Shown: positions 10,901 to 17,530 of the stretch, piece by piece
Numbering within the stretch: the first letter of the stretch is position 1
Layout of the letters: every line of letters starts with the position of its first letter
Assembly (NCBI GenBank): GCA_049511415.1
Contig: JBEKYC010000006.1
Location: forward strand, 186,001 to 250,000
DNA length: 64,000 bases
Direction: 5' to 3'
Origin: Bog-159 sp049511415
Lineage (GTDB): Bacteria > Acidobacteriota > Terriglobia > Bryobacterales > Bryobacteraceae
The notes under the pieces: model-generated
Told to the model about the DNA's origin: nothing
The model's database searches: none
What the model saw: the letters and a program-made list of their open reading frames with translations, nothing else
Made by a program: the position numbers and the translations under genes

Positions 10901-12090
10901 AGGATGACGCCACGTTCGCGCGTATACTACTGGATTTGGCGCACGACCGGGGTATCAAAGCGCTGGTTGCTTTGCGCGGCGCGACAGCACTAACGCTGGC
11001 GCGGGAGTTCCGGCCCGGCGCGATAACCCTCGATATCACTTTGCCTGACATGGCGGGTTGGACGATCCTGGACCGCTTGAAACACGACCCGGTTACCCGT
11101 CACATCCCCGTGCACGTAATCACGGGCGACGACAACCGGCGCCGCGGGCTGGCTTTAGGCGCCATGACTTATCTCGAAAAATCGGTCACCAAAGACAACC
11201 TGACCGCCGCTTTTGAAGCGATTCGCCGCTCCCTGGAGCGCCGGACGAAAAAATTGTTGATCGTGGCGCAGAACGAAGTCCGGCGGGTGCATTGGGCGGA
11301 ATTCCTGGGTGGGCCCGACGTGGACGTTTTGGTGGTGGCCTCCGGCGGCGAGGCCTTGGCCGTGGCCCGGCAGCAGTATCTCGATGGCATCGTTATCGAC
11401 CTGGAATTGCGCGACATCGCCGCCGCCGAACTGGTGGAAGAGATCCGCGGCCACGTCAACCACAACACGCACCCGATCGTGATTTGCGGCCCTGCCAATC
11501 CAGGCCCCGAGGTGGAGTCCGATATCCGGCGCCTGGCGCGGCAAGGCATCGTGCGCTATGCCGAATCGCTTGATCGCGCGCTGGACGAGACGGTTCTGTT
11601 CCTCCACCGGGACCACGCGGATCTCTCCGAATCCCAACGCGAGATCCTGGATTTCCTGCGCCGTAGTGACGACACGCTATCCGGCAAACGCGTGCTGGTC
11701 GTGGACGACGACGTCCGCAATATCTTCGCTCTGACTTCCGTATTGGAAGAACACGATCTCCAGGTGGTCCACGCGGAAAACGGACGCGCCGGCATCGAAA
11801 TGCTGCTTAAGACGCCCGACGTAGCCGGCGTACTGATGGATATCATGATGCCCGAGATGGACGGTTACGAAACCATGCGTGCGATCCGGCAGATCGCCGA
11901 ATTCCGGGCGCTGCCCATCATCGCGGTTACCGCCAAGGCCATGAAAGGGGACCGGGCCAAGTGCATCGCCGCGGGCGCCTCGGACTACATCACCAAACCC
12001 GTCGACCTGGATCAGCTTTTCTCCATGTTGCGCGTCTGGCTGATGCGCTACGACGAACCTGCGGCGGCCAGTATGAAAGTCGCAGGTTAG
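4939..12090 (+). CDS. giant soluble poly-HAMP hybrid histidine kinase (GAF, HK, three receivers)
   Basis: A 2383-residue protein with no membrane segment. Residues ~15-150 hold degenerate HAMP-like sequence; ~153-1440 are fourteen tandem 92-residue units, each probably two HAMP modules, as in fungal group III (Nik1-type) kinases. Then follow a GAF domain (~1470-1603), a coiled coil (~1610-1675), a HisKA box with His1685 (MSHELRTPLNN), a HATPase (~1790-1914; DTGIGI, GGTGLGLS) and three receivers with Asp2032, Asp2154 and Asp2301. The middle receiver lacks the N-terminal acidic pair (LLIVAQNEV) and may be a pseudo-receiver. AAGGAG at 4927-4932 fixes the ATG at 4939; an earlier in-frame ATG at 4903 lies inside the upstream gene. 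The last receiver probably passes phosphate to another protein. The ligand is unknown. Confidence 0.94.
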   Translation: MQTDLAVDTTLDTSELLKVLIAFKEGDFSARLPVDYTGVAGKIADTLNDIFKLNQRMAAEFARISNSVGKEGKINQRASLGSASGGWAECLDSINSLIGDLVQPSTEVARVIGAVAKGDLSQNMALDVDGRSLKGEFLHTARVVNTMVVQLNSVASEVTRVAREVGTEGKLGGQAVVKGVGGVWKDLTDSVNSMAGNLTAQVRNIAEVTTAVANGDLSRTITVDVQGEILELKNTINTMVDQLGSFASEVTRVAREVGTEGKLGGQAEVKDVAGVWKDLTDSVNSMAGNLTAQVRNIAEVTTAVANGDLSRKITVDVRGEILELKNTINTMVDQLNAFASEVTRVAREVGTEGILGGQADVRGVAGTWKDLTDSVNFMAGNLTGQVRNIAEVTTAVANGDLSRKITVAVRGEILELKNTINTMVDQLSSFASEVTRVAREVGTEGKLGGQADVKGVAGTWKDLTESVNSMAGNLTNQVRNIAGVTTAVAKGDLSTKITVDARGEILELKNTINTMVDQLNSFASEVTRVAREVGTEGKLGGQAQVKGVGGVWKDLTDSVNSMAGNLTAQVRNIAEVTTAVANGDLSRKITVDVQGEILELKNTINTMVDQLNAFASEVTRVAREVGTEGELGGQAQVKGVGGVWKDLTDSVNSMAGNLTAQVRNIAGVTTAVANGDLSRKITVDVRGEILELKNTINTMVDQLNAFASEVTRVAREVGTEGKLGGQAEVKGVAGTWKDLTDSVNSMASNLTNQVRNIAEVTTAVARGDLSRKITVDVRGEILELKNTINTMVDQLSSFASEVTRVAREVGTEGKLGGQADVRDVAGTWKDLTDSVNSMAGNLTAQVRNIAEVTTAVARGDLSRKITVVVRGEILELKNTINTMVDQLNAFAGEVTRVAREVGTEGKLGGQADVKGVGGTWKDLTDSVNSMAGNLTAQVRNIAEVTTAVARGDLSRKITVDVRGEILELKNTINTMVDQLNAFAGEVTRVAREVGTEGKLGGQADVKGVGGTWKDLTDSVNSMASNLTNQVRNIAGVTTAVAKGDLTTKITVDARGEILALKNTINTMVDQLSSFASEVTRVAREVGTEGKLGGQADVRGVAGTWKDLTDSVNSMAANLTLQVRNIAEVTTAVAKGDLSRKITVDVRGEILELKNTANTMVDQLSSFAAEVTRVAREVGTEGKLGGQAEVRGVAGTWKDLTDSVNFMAGNLTSQVRNIAQVTTAVANGDLSRKITVDVQGEILELKNTINTMVDQLNSFASEVTRVAREVGTEGKLGGQAEVRGVAGTWKDLTDNVNFMAANLTTQVRAIAKVVTDVANGNLKRKLVLETKGEIAELADTINGMIDTLAVFADQVSNVAREVGIEGKLGGQALVPGAAGIWRDLTDNVNQLAANLTTQVRAIADVATAVTKGDLTQSIAVQAQGEVAALKDNINEMIVNLAETTRKNTDQDWLKTNIAKFTGMMQGQRDLLSVSKLLLSELTPLVGAQHGTFFIRESDQGKETLKLLTAYGANDSQGVPPKFRMGQSLVGQCAQEKRRILVTDVPKDYIKISSSLGESTPLSIVVLPVLFEGEARAVLELASFRHFTDVNLAFLDQLTQGIGIMLNTIAATMRTEQLLKQSQALAEQLQKTNAELEEKAHLLAEQKNEVETKNREVEQAKAALEEKAEQLSLTSKYKSEFLANMSHELRTPLNNLLILAQMLAENMEGTLTSKQVKYAETIHSSGTDLLALINDILDLSKIESGKMDVEVGSVRFSELRDFCIRTFKHVADRKGLDFAIELAENLPSESILTDAKRLQQVLKNLLSNALKFTEHGMVRLRVERAVLGWSSNHSVLNRVKSVIAFSASDTGIGIHLDKQRIIFEAFQQADGTTSRKYGGTGLGLSISRELTRLLGGEIRLQSVPGVGSTFTLYLPQAYVATAKPDPLTIETDVTLSETIPADPTVVTGDDGLDFILPAPLTAATAVVHDIEIDDDRNLIQPGDAVLLIVEDDATFARILLDLAHDRGIKALVALRGATALTLAREFRPGAITLDITLPDMAGWTILDRLKHDPVTRHIPVHVITGDDNRRRGLALGAMTYLEKSVTKDNLTAAFEAIRRSLERRTKKLLIVAQNEVRRVHWAEFLGGPDVDVLVVASGGEALAVARQQYLDGIVIDLELRDIAAAELVEEIRGHVNHNTHPIVICGPANPGPEVESDIRRLARQGIVRYAESLDRALDETVLFLHRDHADLSESQREILDFLRRSDDTLSGKRVLVVDDDVRNIFALTSVLEEHDLQVVHAENGRAGIEMLLKTPDVAGVLMDIMMPEMDGYETMRAIRQIAEFRALPIIAVTAKAMKGDRAKCIAAGASDYITKPVDLDQLFSMLRVWLMRYDEPAAASMKVAG
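5395..9258 (+). repeat. tandem coding repeat, 14 units of 276 bp
   Basis: Fourteen in-frame units of exactly 276 bp (92 codons) follow each other without gaps inside the poly-HAMP kinase gene. Landmarks recur each period: VTRVAREVGTEGKLGGQA, GTWKDLTDSVNSMA, NLTAQVRNIAEVTTAVA, GDLSRKITVDVRGEILEL and KNTINTMVDQL. The phase was checked at 5428, 5704, 5980, 8740 and ~9016. The last units diverge (IEGKLGGQALVPGAAGIWRD), as do the flanks. Units differ mostly at synonymous positions. Confidence 0.95.
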
Positions 12091-12102
12091 TGGATCATCC
12101 GT

Positions 12103-13719
12103 ATGTCGGAAGCCGCGCAAGCCGTGGAACTCGCCCGGGAAACTTCGCTTGAACCCAGGATGAAGATCCTGCTGGTGGACGATACCCCGGAGAACCTCGT
12201 CTCTTTGGAAGCGGCTCTTGGTGGGCTGGGCGAGGAACTGGTGCTGGCGCATTCCGGCAAAGAAGCCCTGCGCCGGCTTTTGAATGAGGATTTCGCGGCC
12301 ATCTTGCTGGATGTCCGCATGCCGGACATGGATGGCTTTGAGACCGCCGAACTGATTCGCAGCCGGCCGCGTTCGCGCCAGATCCCCATTCTCTTTCTGA
12401 CGGGCTACCGCAACGAAGAACATTTATTTCGCGGTTACGATCTGGGCGCCGTGGACTTCATGTTCAAACCGATCGTGCCCGAAGTCCTGCGCTCGAAGGT
12501 AGCCGTGCTGGTGGACCTCAGCCGCGGCAATGCCAAGCTGAAGGAACAGGCTAATGTTTTGCGCAAGGCCGAGCAGAAGTTCCGGTCTCTGCTGGAATCC
12601 GCGCCGGATGCCATGGTGGTGATGGACGGTGAAGGCAAGATCGTCCTTGTCAACGCACAGGTGGAGACACTATTCGGATATGCCAAGCAAGATCTGCTGG
12701 GTAAGGACGTTGAAATCCTGATCCCGGAGCGTTTCCGGCGTCTGCACCCGGAGCACCGCGCAAAATTCTCCCGCGAACCACGCGTTCGTCCGATGGGAGT
12801 GGGATTGGAGTTGTTCGGACGCCGCAAGGATGGAGCCGAGTTTCCCGTGGAAATCAGCCTGAGTCCCCTCGAGACGGACGAAGGCATTCTGGTTTCGAGC
12901 GCGATTCGTGACATCACCGCGCGCAAGAAAGCCGATGAGCAGATTCGCCAGCTCAATACCCAACTGGAGCAGCGGGTGGTGGAGCGCACGGAAGAACTGA
13001 TGCGTTCCAATGAAGAACTGCAGCAGTTTGCTTACATCGCCAGCCACGACTTACAGGAACCTCTGCGAAACGTTTCGATCTACGCCCAACTGCTGGCGCA
13101 CCGCTATCATGGGCAGCTTCAGGGCGACGCCGATCAGTACATCAACTTCATCGTGGAAGGCGCGCAGCGCATGGAGAAGCTGATCCACGATCTGCTGGAT
13201 TTCTCGCGGGTGGACGCCCGCGGCACGGATTTCTTCAGCCGGATGAGTTGCGAAACGGCGCTCGACGACGCGCTTTTCAACCTGCGCTCCTTGATTGACG
13301 AGAGCGGCGCTGTGATTACCACGGGCGCGCTGCCATGGGTCACCGGAGACGCCGTTCAGATCACCCGCCTCTTTCAGAATCTTCTGGTTAATTCCATCAA
13401 GTATCGAAGTCACGAGACGCCCCGCATTCACGTGGCTGCCGAAATTTGCCAAAATGACTGGCTCTTCTCGATCCGGGACAATGGCATCGGTATCGATCCC
13501 GAGTACTCCGAAAAGATTTTCGGGATTTTCAAGTGCCTCCAGCCTCGTGACCGGGGCACGGGCAGCGGCATGGGACTGGCGATCTGCCGGAAGATTGTAA
13601 CCCGGCACGAGGGCCGCATCTGGGTACATTCAACTCCGGGCCAGGGTGCTACGTTTAACTTCACGATACCGCGCAGCCTCATGGATCAAAGTCTCAATAA
13701 TAGCGGCACATCCACTTAG
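12103..13719 (+). CDS. receiver-PAS-histidine kinase (phytochrome-type HK core)
   Basis: A 538-residue soluble protein. Receiver at ~20-135 with phospho-acceptor Asp70 (LLDVRMPDMDG), PAS at ~155-275 (SLLESAPDAMVVMDGEGKI), a coiled coil over the LEQRVVERTEELMRSNEEL region, a HisKA box with His315 (ASHDLQEPLRNVSIYAQ), and a HATPase with DNGIGIDPEYSEKIF and GSGMGLAICRKI. The SHDLQEP box belongs to the family that usually signals to Rcp1-like receivers, making the CheY-like protein at 4497 a plausible partner. It starts 12 bp after the poly-HAMP gene and is probably in its operon, so the last receiver of the giant kinase may feed this one. The ATG at 12103 has only a weak ribosome-binding site; ATG at 12160 is possible. 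Confidence 0.92.
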   Translation: MSEAAQAVELARETSLEPRMKILLVDDTPENLVSLEAALGGLGEELVLAHSGKEALRRLLNEDFAAILLDVRMPDMDGFETAELIRSRPRSRQIPILFLTGYRNEEHLFRGYDLGAVDFMFKPIVPEVLRSKVAVLVDLSRGNAKLKEQANVLRKAEQKFRSLLESAPDAMVVMDGEGKIVLVNAQVETLFGYAKQDLLGKDVEILIPERFRRLHPEHRAKFSREPRVRPMGVGLELFGRRKDGAEFPVEISLSPLETDEGILVSSAIRDITARKKADEQIRQLNTQLEQRVVERTEELMRSNEELQQFAYIASHDLQEPLRNVSIYAQLLAHRYHGQLQGDADQYINFIVEGAQRMEKLIHDLLDFSRVDARGTDFFSRMSCETALDDALFNLRSLIDESGAVITTGALPWVTGDAVQITRLFQNLLVNSIKYRSHETPRIHVAAEICQNDWLFSIRDNGIGIDPEYSEKIFGIFKCLQPRDRGTGSGMGLAICRKIVTRHEGRIWVHSTPGQGATFNFTIPRSLMDQSLNNSGTST

Positions 13720-13842
13720 ATGGATGTACCGCATTCCTACCCTGTCTCAGGCACTACCGCCGAAAGTGGCGATAGCCGCAGCCGCCGTAATCGGGCCTCA
13801 TCGGGAAAACCAATTCCTATGCCCCCGTGACAGCGCGCACGG

Positions 13843-14085
13843 TTACGTCTGAAGCCCCTGCCCAAAATCCGGCGCCTGCAGGATCGCCGGCGTTGTCGTT
13901 AGCGGCACATTCTTGGCGCGCACCTGGGCGCCGCGCCGCATGGCTTTCCAGTCGTATTCGAATTCCATGCCACAATCGAGGCACGCCACATAGGTGCGGT
14001 CGGAGGCTCGGCTGGAAGTCAATGGAAAGGTGGTCCGGCGATGGGCGCATCCTAAGAACGCCATCCGAAGCAACGTGTTGATCAT
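13843..14085 (-). CDS. small Cys-rich protein, possible zinc ribbon
   Basis: An 80-residue protein with a C13-x-H15 pair and a C35-x-x-C38 pair (YVACLDCGMEFEYDW), which could bind one metal as a zinc ribbon. The stretch RTYVACLDCGMEFEYDWKAM resembles a small family I associate with acidobacterial genomes, of unknown function. An AGGGG ribosome-binding site lies 8 bases before the ATG at 14085, which supports it as a real gene. It stands alone, pointing toward the kinase gene at 12103-13719 and away from the OmpA gene. I can offer no function beyond possible metal binding. Confidence 0.65.
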   Translation of the reverse strand: MINTLLRMAFLGCAHRRTTFPLTSSRASDRTYVACLDCGMEFEYDWKAMRRGAQVRAKNVPLTTTPAILQAPDFGQGLQT

Positions 14086-14314
14086 GTGTGTGTTCCCCTG
14101 TACCGTAAAGATCCCGGAGTCTTGGCGAGCAATTGTGGGGCCGGAGAGGCTTCTGTCGCCGCCCTTTGAAGCAAAGTGCGAATCGAATGTTACATCCGGC
14201 CGGACGCTCTGAAGAAAGACCGCGTAAGTCCCGCGCCACGCAGGCGCATCCGGTTATACGGCGCACATAGGCTCGATACCTGCTAAGTTCCCCGCGGAGG
14301 GTTTAATTAAGCAC
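14086..14314 (+). promoter_or_regulatory. divergent intergenic region with extended -10-like element before the OmpA gene
   Basis: This 229-bp gap separates the Cys-rich protein and the OmpA gene. TGCTAAGTT at 14281-14289 fits an extended -10 (TGn plus TAAGTT) and would start transcription near 14296, 19 bases before the OmpA ATG. No good -35 is visible 17 bases upstream, as expected for an extended -10. Confidence 0.35.
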
Positions 14315-15886
14315 ATGAAGGCCATAGGATTGTCACTGGTAGCGTTCGCCGGGTTGCTTGCGCAGGCGCCCAACCCCATGCAACAACAAGAGCAGGCGCC
14401 CGTCCCAACCGGTCAGCCCGCGCCCATCTTCCGGGTGACTGTGGTAGCTCGCACGGTCATCGCTATCAACTATCATCATCGCAGCGGGACCACGCCTATC
14501 GATTTTCGCGGCACCGAAATTATGCCGTCGGCGCGCGGCGAGGCTAGAGTCGACAGCCGCATGGGATCCGCGAAAATCGATGTGCATGTCGACCATCTCA
14601 CCCCGGCGAACCAGTTCGGCCCGGAGTACCTTACCTATGTGTTGTGGGCCATCACGCCCGAAGGCCGCGCTCAGAACCTGGGCGAGTTGGCGTTGAGCGG
14701 GGACCACAGCAGTCTGCTGGCCACCAGTTCCTTGCAGGTATTCGGTCTGATCGTCACCGCCGAGCCCTACTTCGCCGTGACGCAGCCAAGCGACGTCGTA
14801 GTCATGGAGAACTTCGTTCGCACCGATACTACCGGCACGATTGAACAGGTAGACGCGAAATACGAACTGCTCCAGCGCGGGCAGTATGTGCTGAATCGCG
14901 CTGCTTATCGGCCCGTCCGGATTAATCCCAAGGGTCCGCTGCAACTGGCGGAAGCCGAGAACGCGGTTGAGATTGCACGGTTGTCCGGCGCCGACCGCTA
15001 TGCCGCGGACACGTTTCAGAAAGCCGCCATCGCGCTCCAAAATGCGGAAGGTTTCATGAGCAACGGCGGCGGGAAGCCGGTGGAGACCAACGCCCGCGAG
15101 TCGGCCCAGATGGCCGAAGACGCGCGTATCATCACTTACAAGAAGATACAGGCCGAGGAACTGGCCCAGGAGCGCCAGACACAGGCGGACCAACTGGCGC
15201 AGCAGCGCGCCGCGGCCGAACAGGCACAGGCCACGGCCCAGACCGCCGAGGCGCAGCGCGCTGCCGCGGAACAGGCCCAGCGCGAAGCCCAGGCCGCGGC
15301 GGAACAGGCGGCGCAGGATAAGTCCGCCGCGGACGCCGCGCGCGCCGCCGCTTTGCAACAACAGCAGCAGGCCCAAAATGAAGCGGACCGTGCCCGCCAG
15401 CAAGCCTCTCAAGCAGAAGCCGAGAAGACGCAATTGCGCGAACGCCTGGTGCAGCAATTGAATGCCGTTTTGGAAACTCGCGAAACCGCGCGCGGGTTAA
15501 TCGTAAATATCAACGACGTCCTGTTCGACTTCAACAAATACACCTTAAAGCCCGGCGCGCGGGAAAAAATGGCCAAAGTTTCCGGAATCCTCTTGGCGTA
15601 CCCCGGTCTGAAACTGCAACTGGAAGGCTACACCGATAGCGTCGGAAGCGATGACTATAATCTGAAACTTTCGCAGGAGCGCGCCGAAGCGGTTCGCGAC
15701 TTTCTGGTAGAGCAGGGAGTCCAGGCCGGCAACGTCACCTCGGAGGGGATGGGCAAAGCCGATCCCGTGGCATCCAACGATACGGCGGCCGGACGGCAGC
15801 AGAATCGCCGCGTGGAGCTCATCGTAACCGGAGAAGCGATCGGGAACATCGGGGATGGCAGCGCGAATCCCGCGGTCCCTCGCTGA
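14315..15886 (+). CDS. OmpA-family outer-membrane/peptidoglycan-binding protein
   Basis: A 523-residue exported protein. A short signal peptide (MKAIGLSLVAFAGLLAQ) precedes a ~250-residue domain I do not recognise. A long Ala/Gln/Glu-rich coiled coil follows at about 270-390, then an OmpA C-terminal domain at ~395-515, with FDFNKYTLKPGAR, LEGYTDSVGSDDYNLKLSQ, ERAEAVRDFLV and RQQNRRVEL. Known for the family: this domain grips peptidoglycan through the TD...LS and NRRVE residues. The coiled coil probably spans the periplasm. The gene stands alone, with an extended -10-like element upstream, and is convergent with the next gene, 6 bp away. Confidence 0.88.
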   Translation: MKAIGLSLVAFAGLLAQAPNPMQQQEQAPVPTGQPAPIFRVTVVARTVIAINYHHRSGTTPIDFRGTEIMPSARGEARVDSRMGSAKIDVHVDHLTPANQFGPEYLTYVLWAITPEGRAQNLGELALSGDHSSLLATSSLQVFGLIVTAEPYFAVTQPSDVVVMENFVRTDTTGTIEQVDAKYELLQRGQYVLNRAAYRPVRINPKGPLQLAEAENAVEIARLSGADRYAADTFQKAAIALQNAEGFMSNGGGKPVETNARESAQMAEDARIITYKKIQAEELAQERQTQADQLAQQRAAAEQAQATAQTAEAQRAAAEQAQREAQAAAEQAAQDKSAADAARAAALQQQQQAQNEADRARQQASQAEAEKTQLRERLVQQLNAVLETRETARGLIVNINDVLFDFNKYTLKPGAREKMAKVSGILLAYPGLKLQLEGYTDSVGSDDYNLKLSQERAEAVRDFLVEQGVQAGNVTSEGMGKADPVASNDTAAGRQQNRRVELIVTGEAIGNIGDGSANPAVPR

Positions 15887-15892
15887 CTGCTC

Positions 15893-17497
15893 TTACCGCA
15901 GCAGACCGTAAACGTCAAGCTCACGGCGCGTCCCCACATAGACGCGTCCGTTGGCGATCAACGGGCTGGTGAAGCGCAGCGCTTCACCGGCCCGGTCCCG
16001 GCCTCCGTCCTGCTCGCTGTTATATAGTTCCCTTCCCACGTCGCCTGCATCGTAAGCGTGCAGCACGGCCGCGGGACCGCTGTGCTGCCAATCGTAAGAG
16101 GCGATCGCCCATACAATCCCATCATTGGCGCCGGCCGAAGAGACCACTGGTGTGGCGCCGCCATCGGGATACTTCGTCGTGCCCGTATGCGTCAACAGCA
16201 ACCGGCCGTCTCGCAACGCCAGATCGCGCGGCACGTCACCGCCGGCAATCACATACACGTGTCCATTGAAAAAAGCGGGCGATCCGAATAACCCGTGCTT
16301 TCCAAATTGCTGCTCGCCGGTCGCGGATGCATCCGACCCCGCGTGAAAACCGCCCATGTGGTCGCGATCGATCACATACAGCGTTCCGCCCTTCCCGCCC
16401 GCCAGCAAAAGGTGGGGATTCGCGCCAGGCTGATCTGGCAGCAATACCGGGCCTCCCGATCCTAAGTCCTCATCGTTGGCGTCCAGATCTTTTTGGTTGA
16501 AAGGCGTGAAATAATCCGCAACGGTCAATCTCCCGCCGTCCAGGCGAAGACGGATCACGCTGTCGCCGTAATCGTGCCCTCCATCCGCCGCATCGAAGCG
16601 CCCATTTCCGGTCGCCACGAATATGTTGCCGTCGTTATCCGCTGCCGGGGCGGTGTCGCTGAGCCAGATGCCGCTGTCGTTGGCATCCGGCGATGTGTTC
16701 CAGGCGGCCGCCTGCTTCAATGTTTGCGCGTGATACGCCATCACCCAGCCGTGATAAGGACCCGCATCGCAGGACGACGCCCAGGTGAGATAAGCAATCC
16801 CCCGCGAAAGCAACAGCCCGGCCCTTGGATTCTGCCGCCGGCCATCGAAGGAGATAACACCATGCGCGTTGCCGGCGCCGGTGCCGCGCGTCCGGGCGTG
16901 AATCGGCGCCGGACCGCCGAACTTCTCCGCCCCGGTGGTAACAGCCAGGGCATGCAGTTTCTGCACGTATTCATCCGGCCGCGAGCCTTTGTGCTCCTTC
17001 GTCCGTGCCAGCACGTACAATGTCCCCGTGGCGATGTCGATCGCCGGCGTGGACGTGACGCCCACTTCCGGCGCGATCAGCGGACATTCCAGGTCGGCCG
17101 CGGGCACCGGGATAACGCCCGGCGACAAAAAGCTGACATGCCATAAGGGCTCTGCCGGAGCGCCCGCGGCATCGAACGCATAGACGCTGTCGTGCTCGGT
17201 GGCGACGAATATAACATCGTGCTCGCCCTTTCCCGGGATGGTGACGGCAGGCAGATACAAAGGTTGCGCGTAGATAGGGCCATCCACGGCAAGCGCGCCG
17301 ATTTTTCCAAAATGGCTTACGTTGACGTTCTGCGGGGTCAGAATGAACTCACTCGTGTCCACCCCCGCGCGCGACGGTCCATACTGCGAAGTTGTAATTG
17401 GACGGCTTCCGTTCGGCGTTACGCCGGCCAAAAGCACCGTGGTGCTGAGAACCATGTTGCGTCCGTGGACGCGCCACCCTCTGATAGTCTGCGGCAT
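15893..17497 (-). CDS. exported PQQ-like beta-propeller protein
   Basis: About 534 residues. A basic n-region followed by MVLSTTVLLAGV suggests a signal peptide. The rest is a series of PQQ-type propeller blades: DGPIYAQPLYLP, VIFVATEHDSVYAFDA, GTLYVLARTKEH, NIFVATGNGRFD, GTLYVIDRDHMGG, VYVIAGGDV and RVYVGTRRELDVYGL. PQQ dehydrogenase catalytic motifs are not evident, so this may be a structural or binding propeller rather than an enzyme. The first ATG at 17497 was chosen; a TTG at 17530 would abut the stop of the upstream kinase gene. It is probably co-transcribed with the CpxA/CpxR-like pair, so it could be a target or accessory of that system. Confidence 0.78.
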   Translation of the reverse strand: MPQTIRGWRVHGRNMVLSTTVLLAGVTPNGSRPITTSQYGPSRAGVDTSEFILTPQNVNVSHFGKIGALAVDGPIYAQPLYLPAVTIPGKGEHDVIFVATEHDSVYAFDAAGAPAEPLWHVSFLSPGVIPVPAADLECPLIAPEVGVTSTPAIDIATGTLYVLARTKEHKGSRPDEYVQKLHALAVTTGAEKFGGPAPIHARTRGTGAGNAHGVISFDGRRQNPRAGLLLSRGIAYLTWASSCDAGPYHGWVMAYHAQTLKQAAAWNTSPDANDSGIWLSDTAPAADNDGNIFVATGNGRFDAADGGHDYGDSVIRLRLDGGRLTVADYFTPFNQKDLDANDEDLGSGGPVLLPDQPGANPHLLLAGGKGGTLYVIDRDHMGGFHAGSDASATGEQQFGKHGLFGSPAFFNGHVYVIAGGDVPRDLALRDGRLLLTHTGTTKYPDGGATPVVSSAGANDGIVWAIASYDWQHSGPAAVLHAYDAGDVGRELYNSEQDGGRDRAGEALRFTSPLIANGRVYVGTRRELDVYGLLR

Positions 17498-17530
17498 CTT
17501 CGGCGTTGTCCGGAGCAAGGCAAGCGCCAA

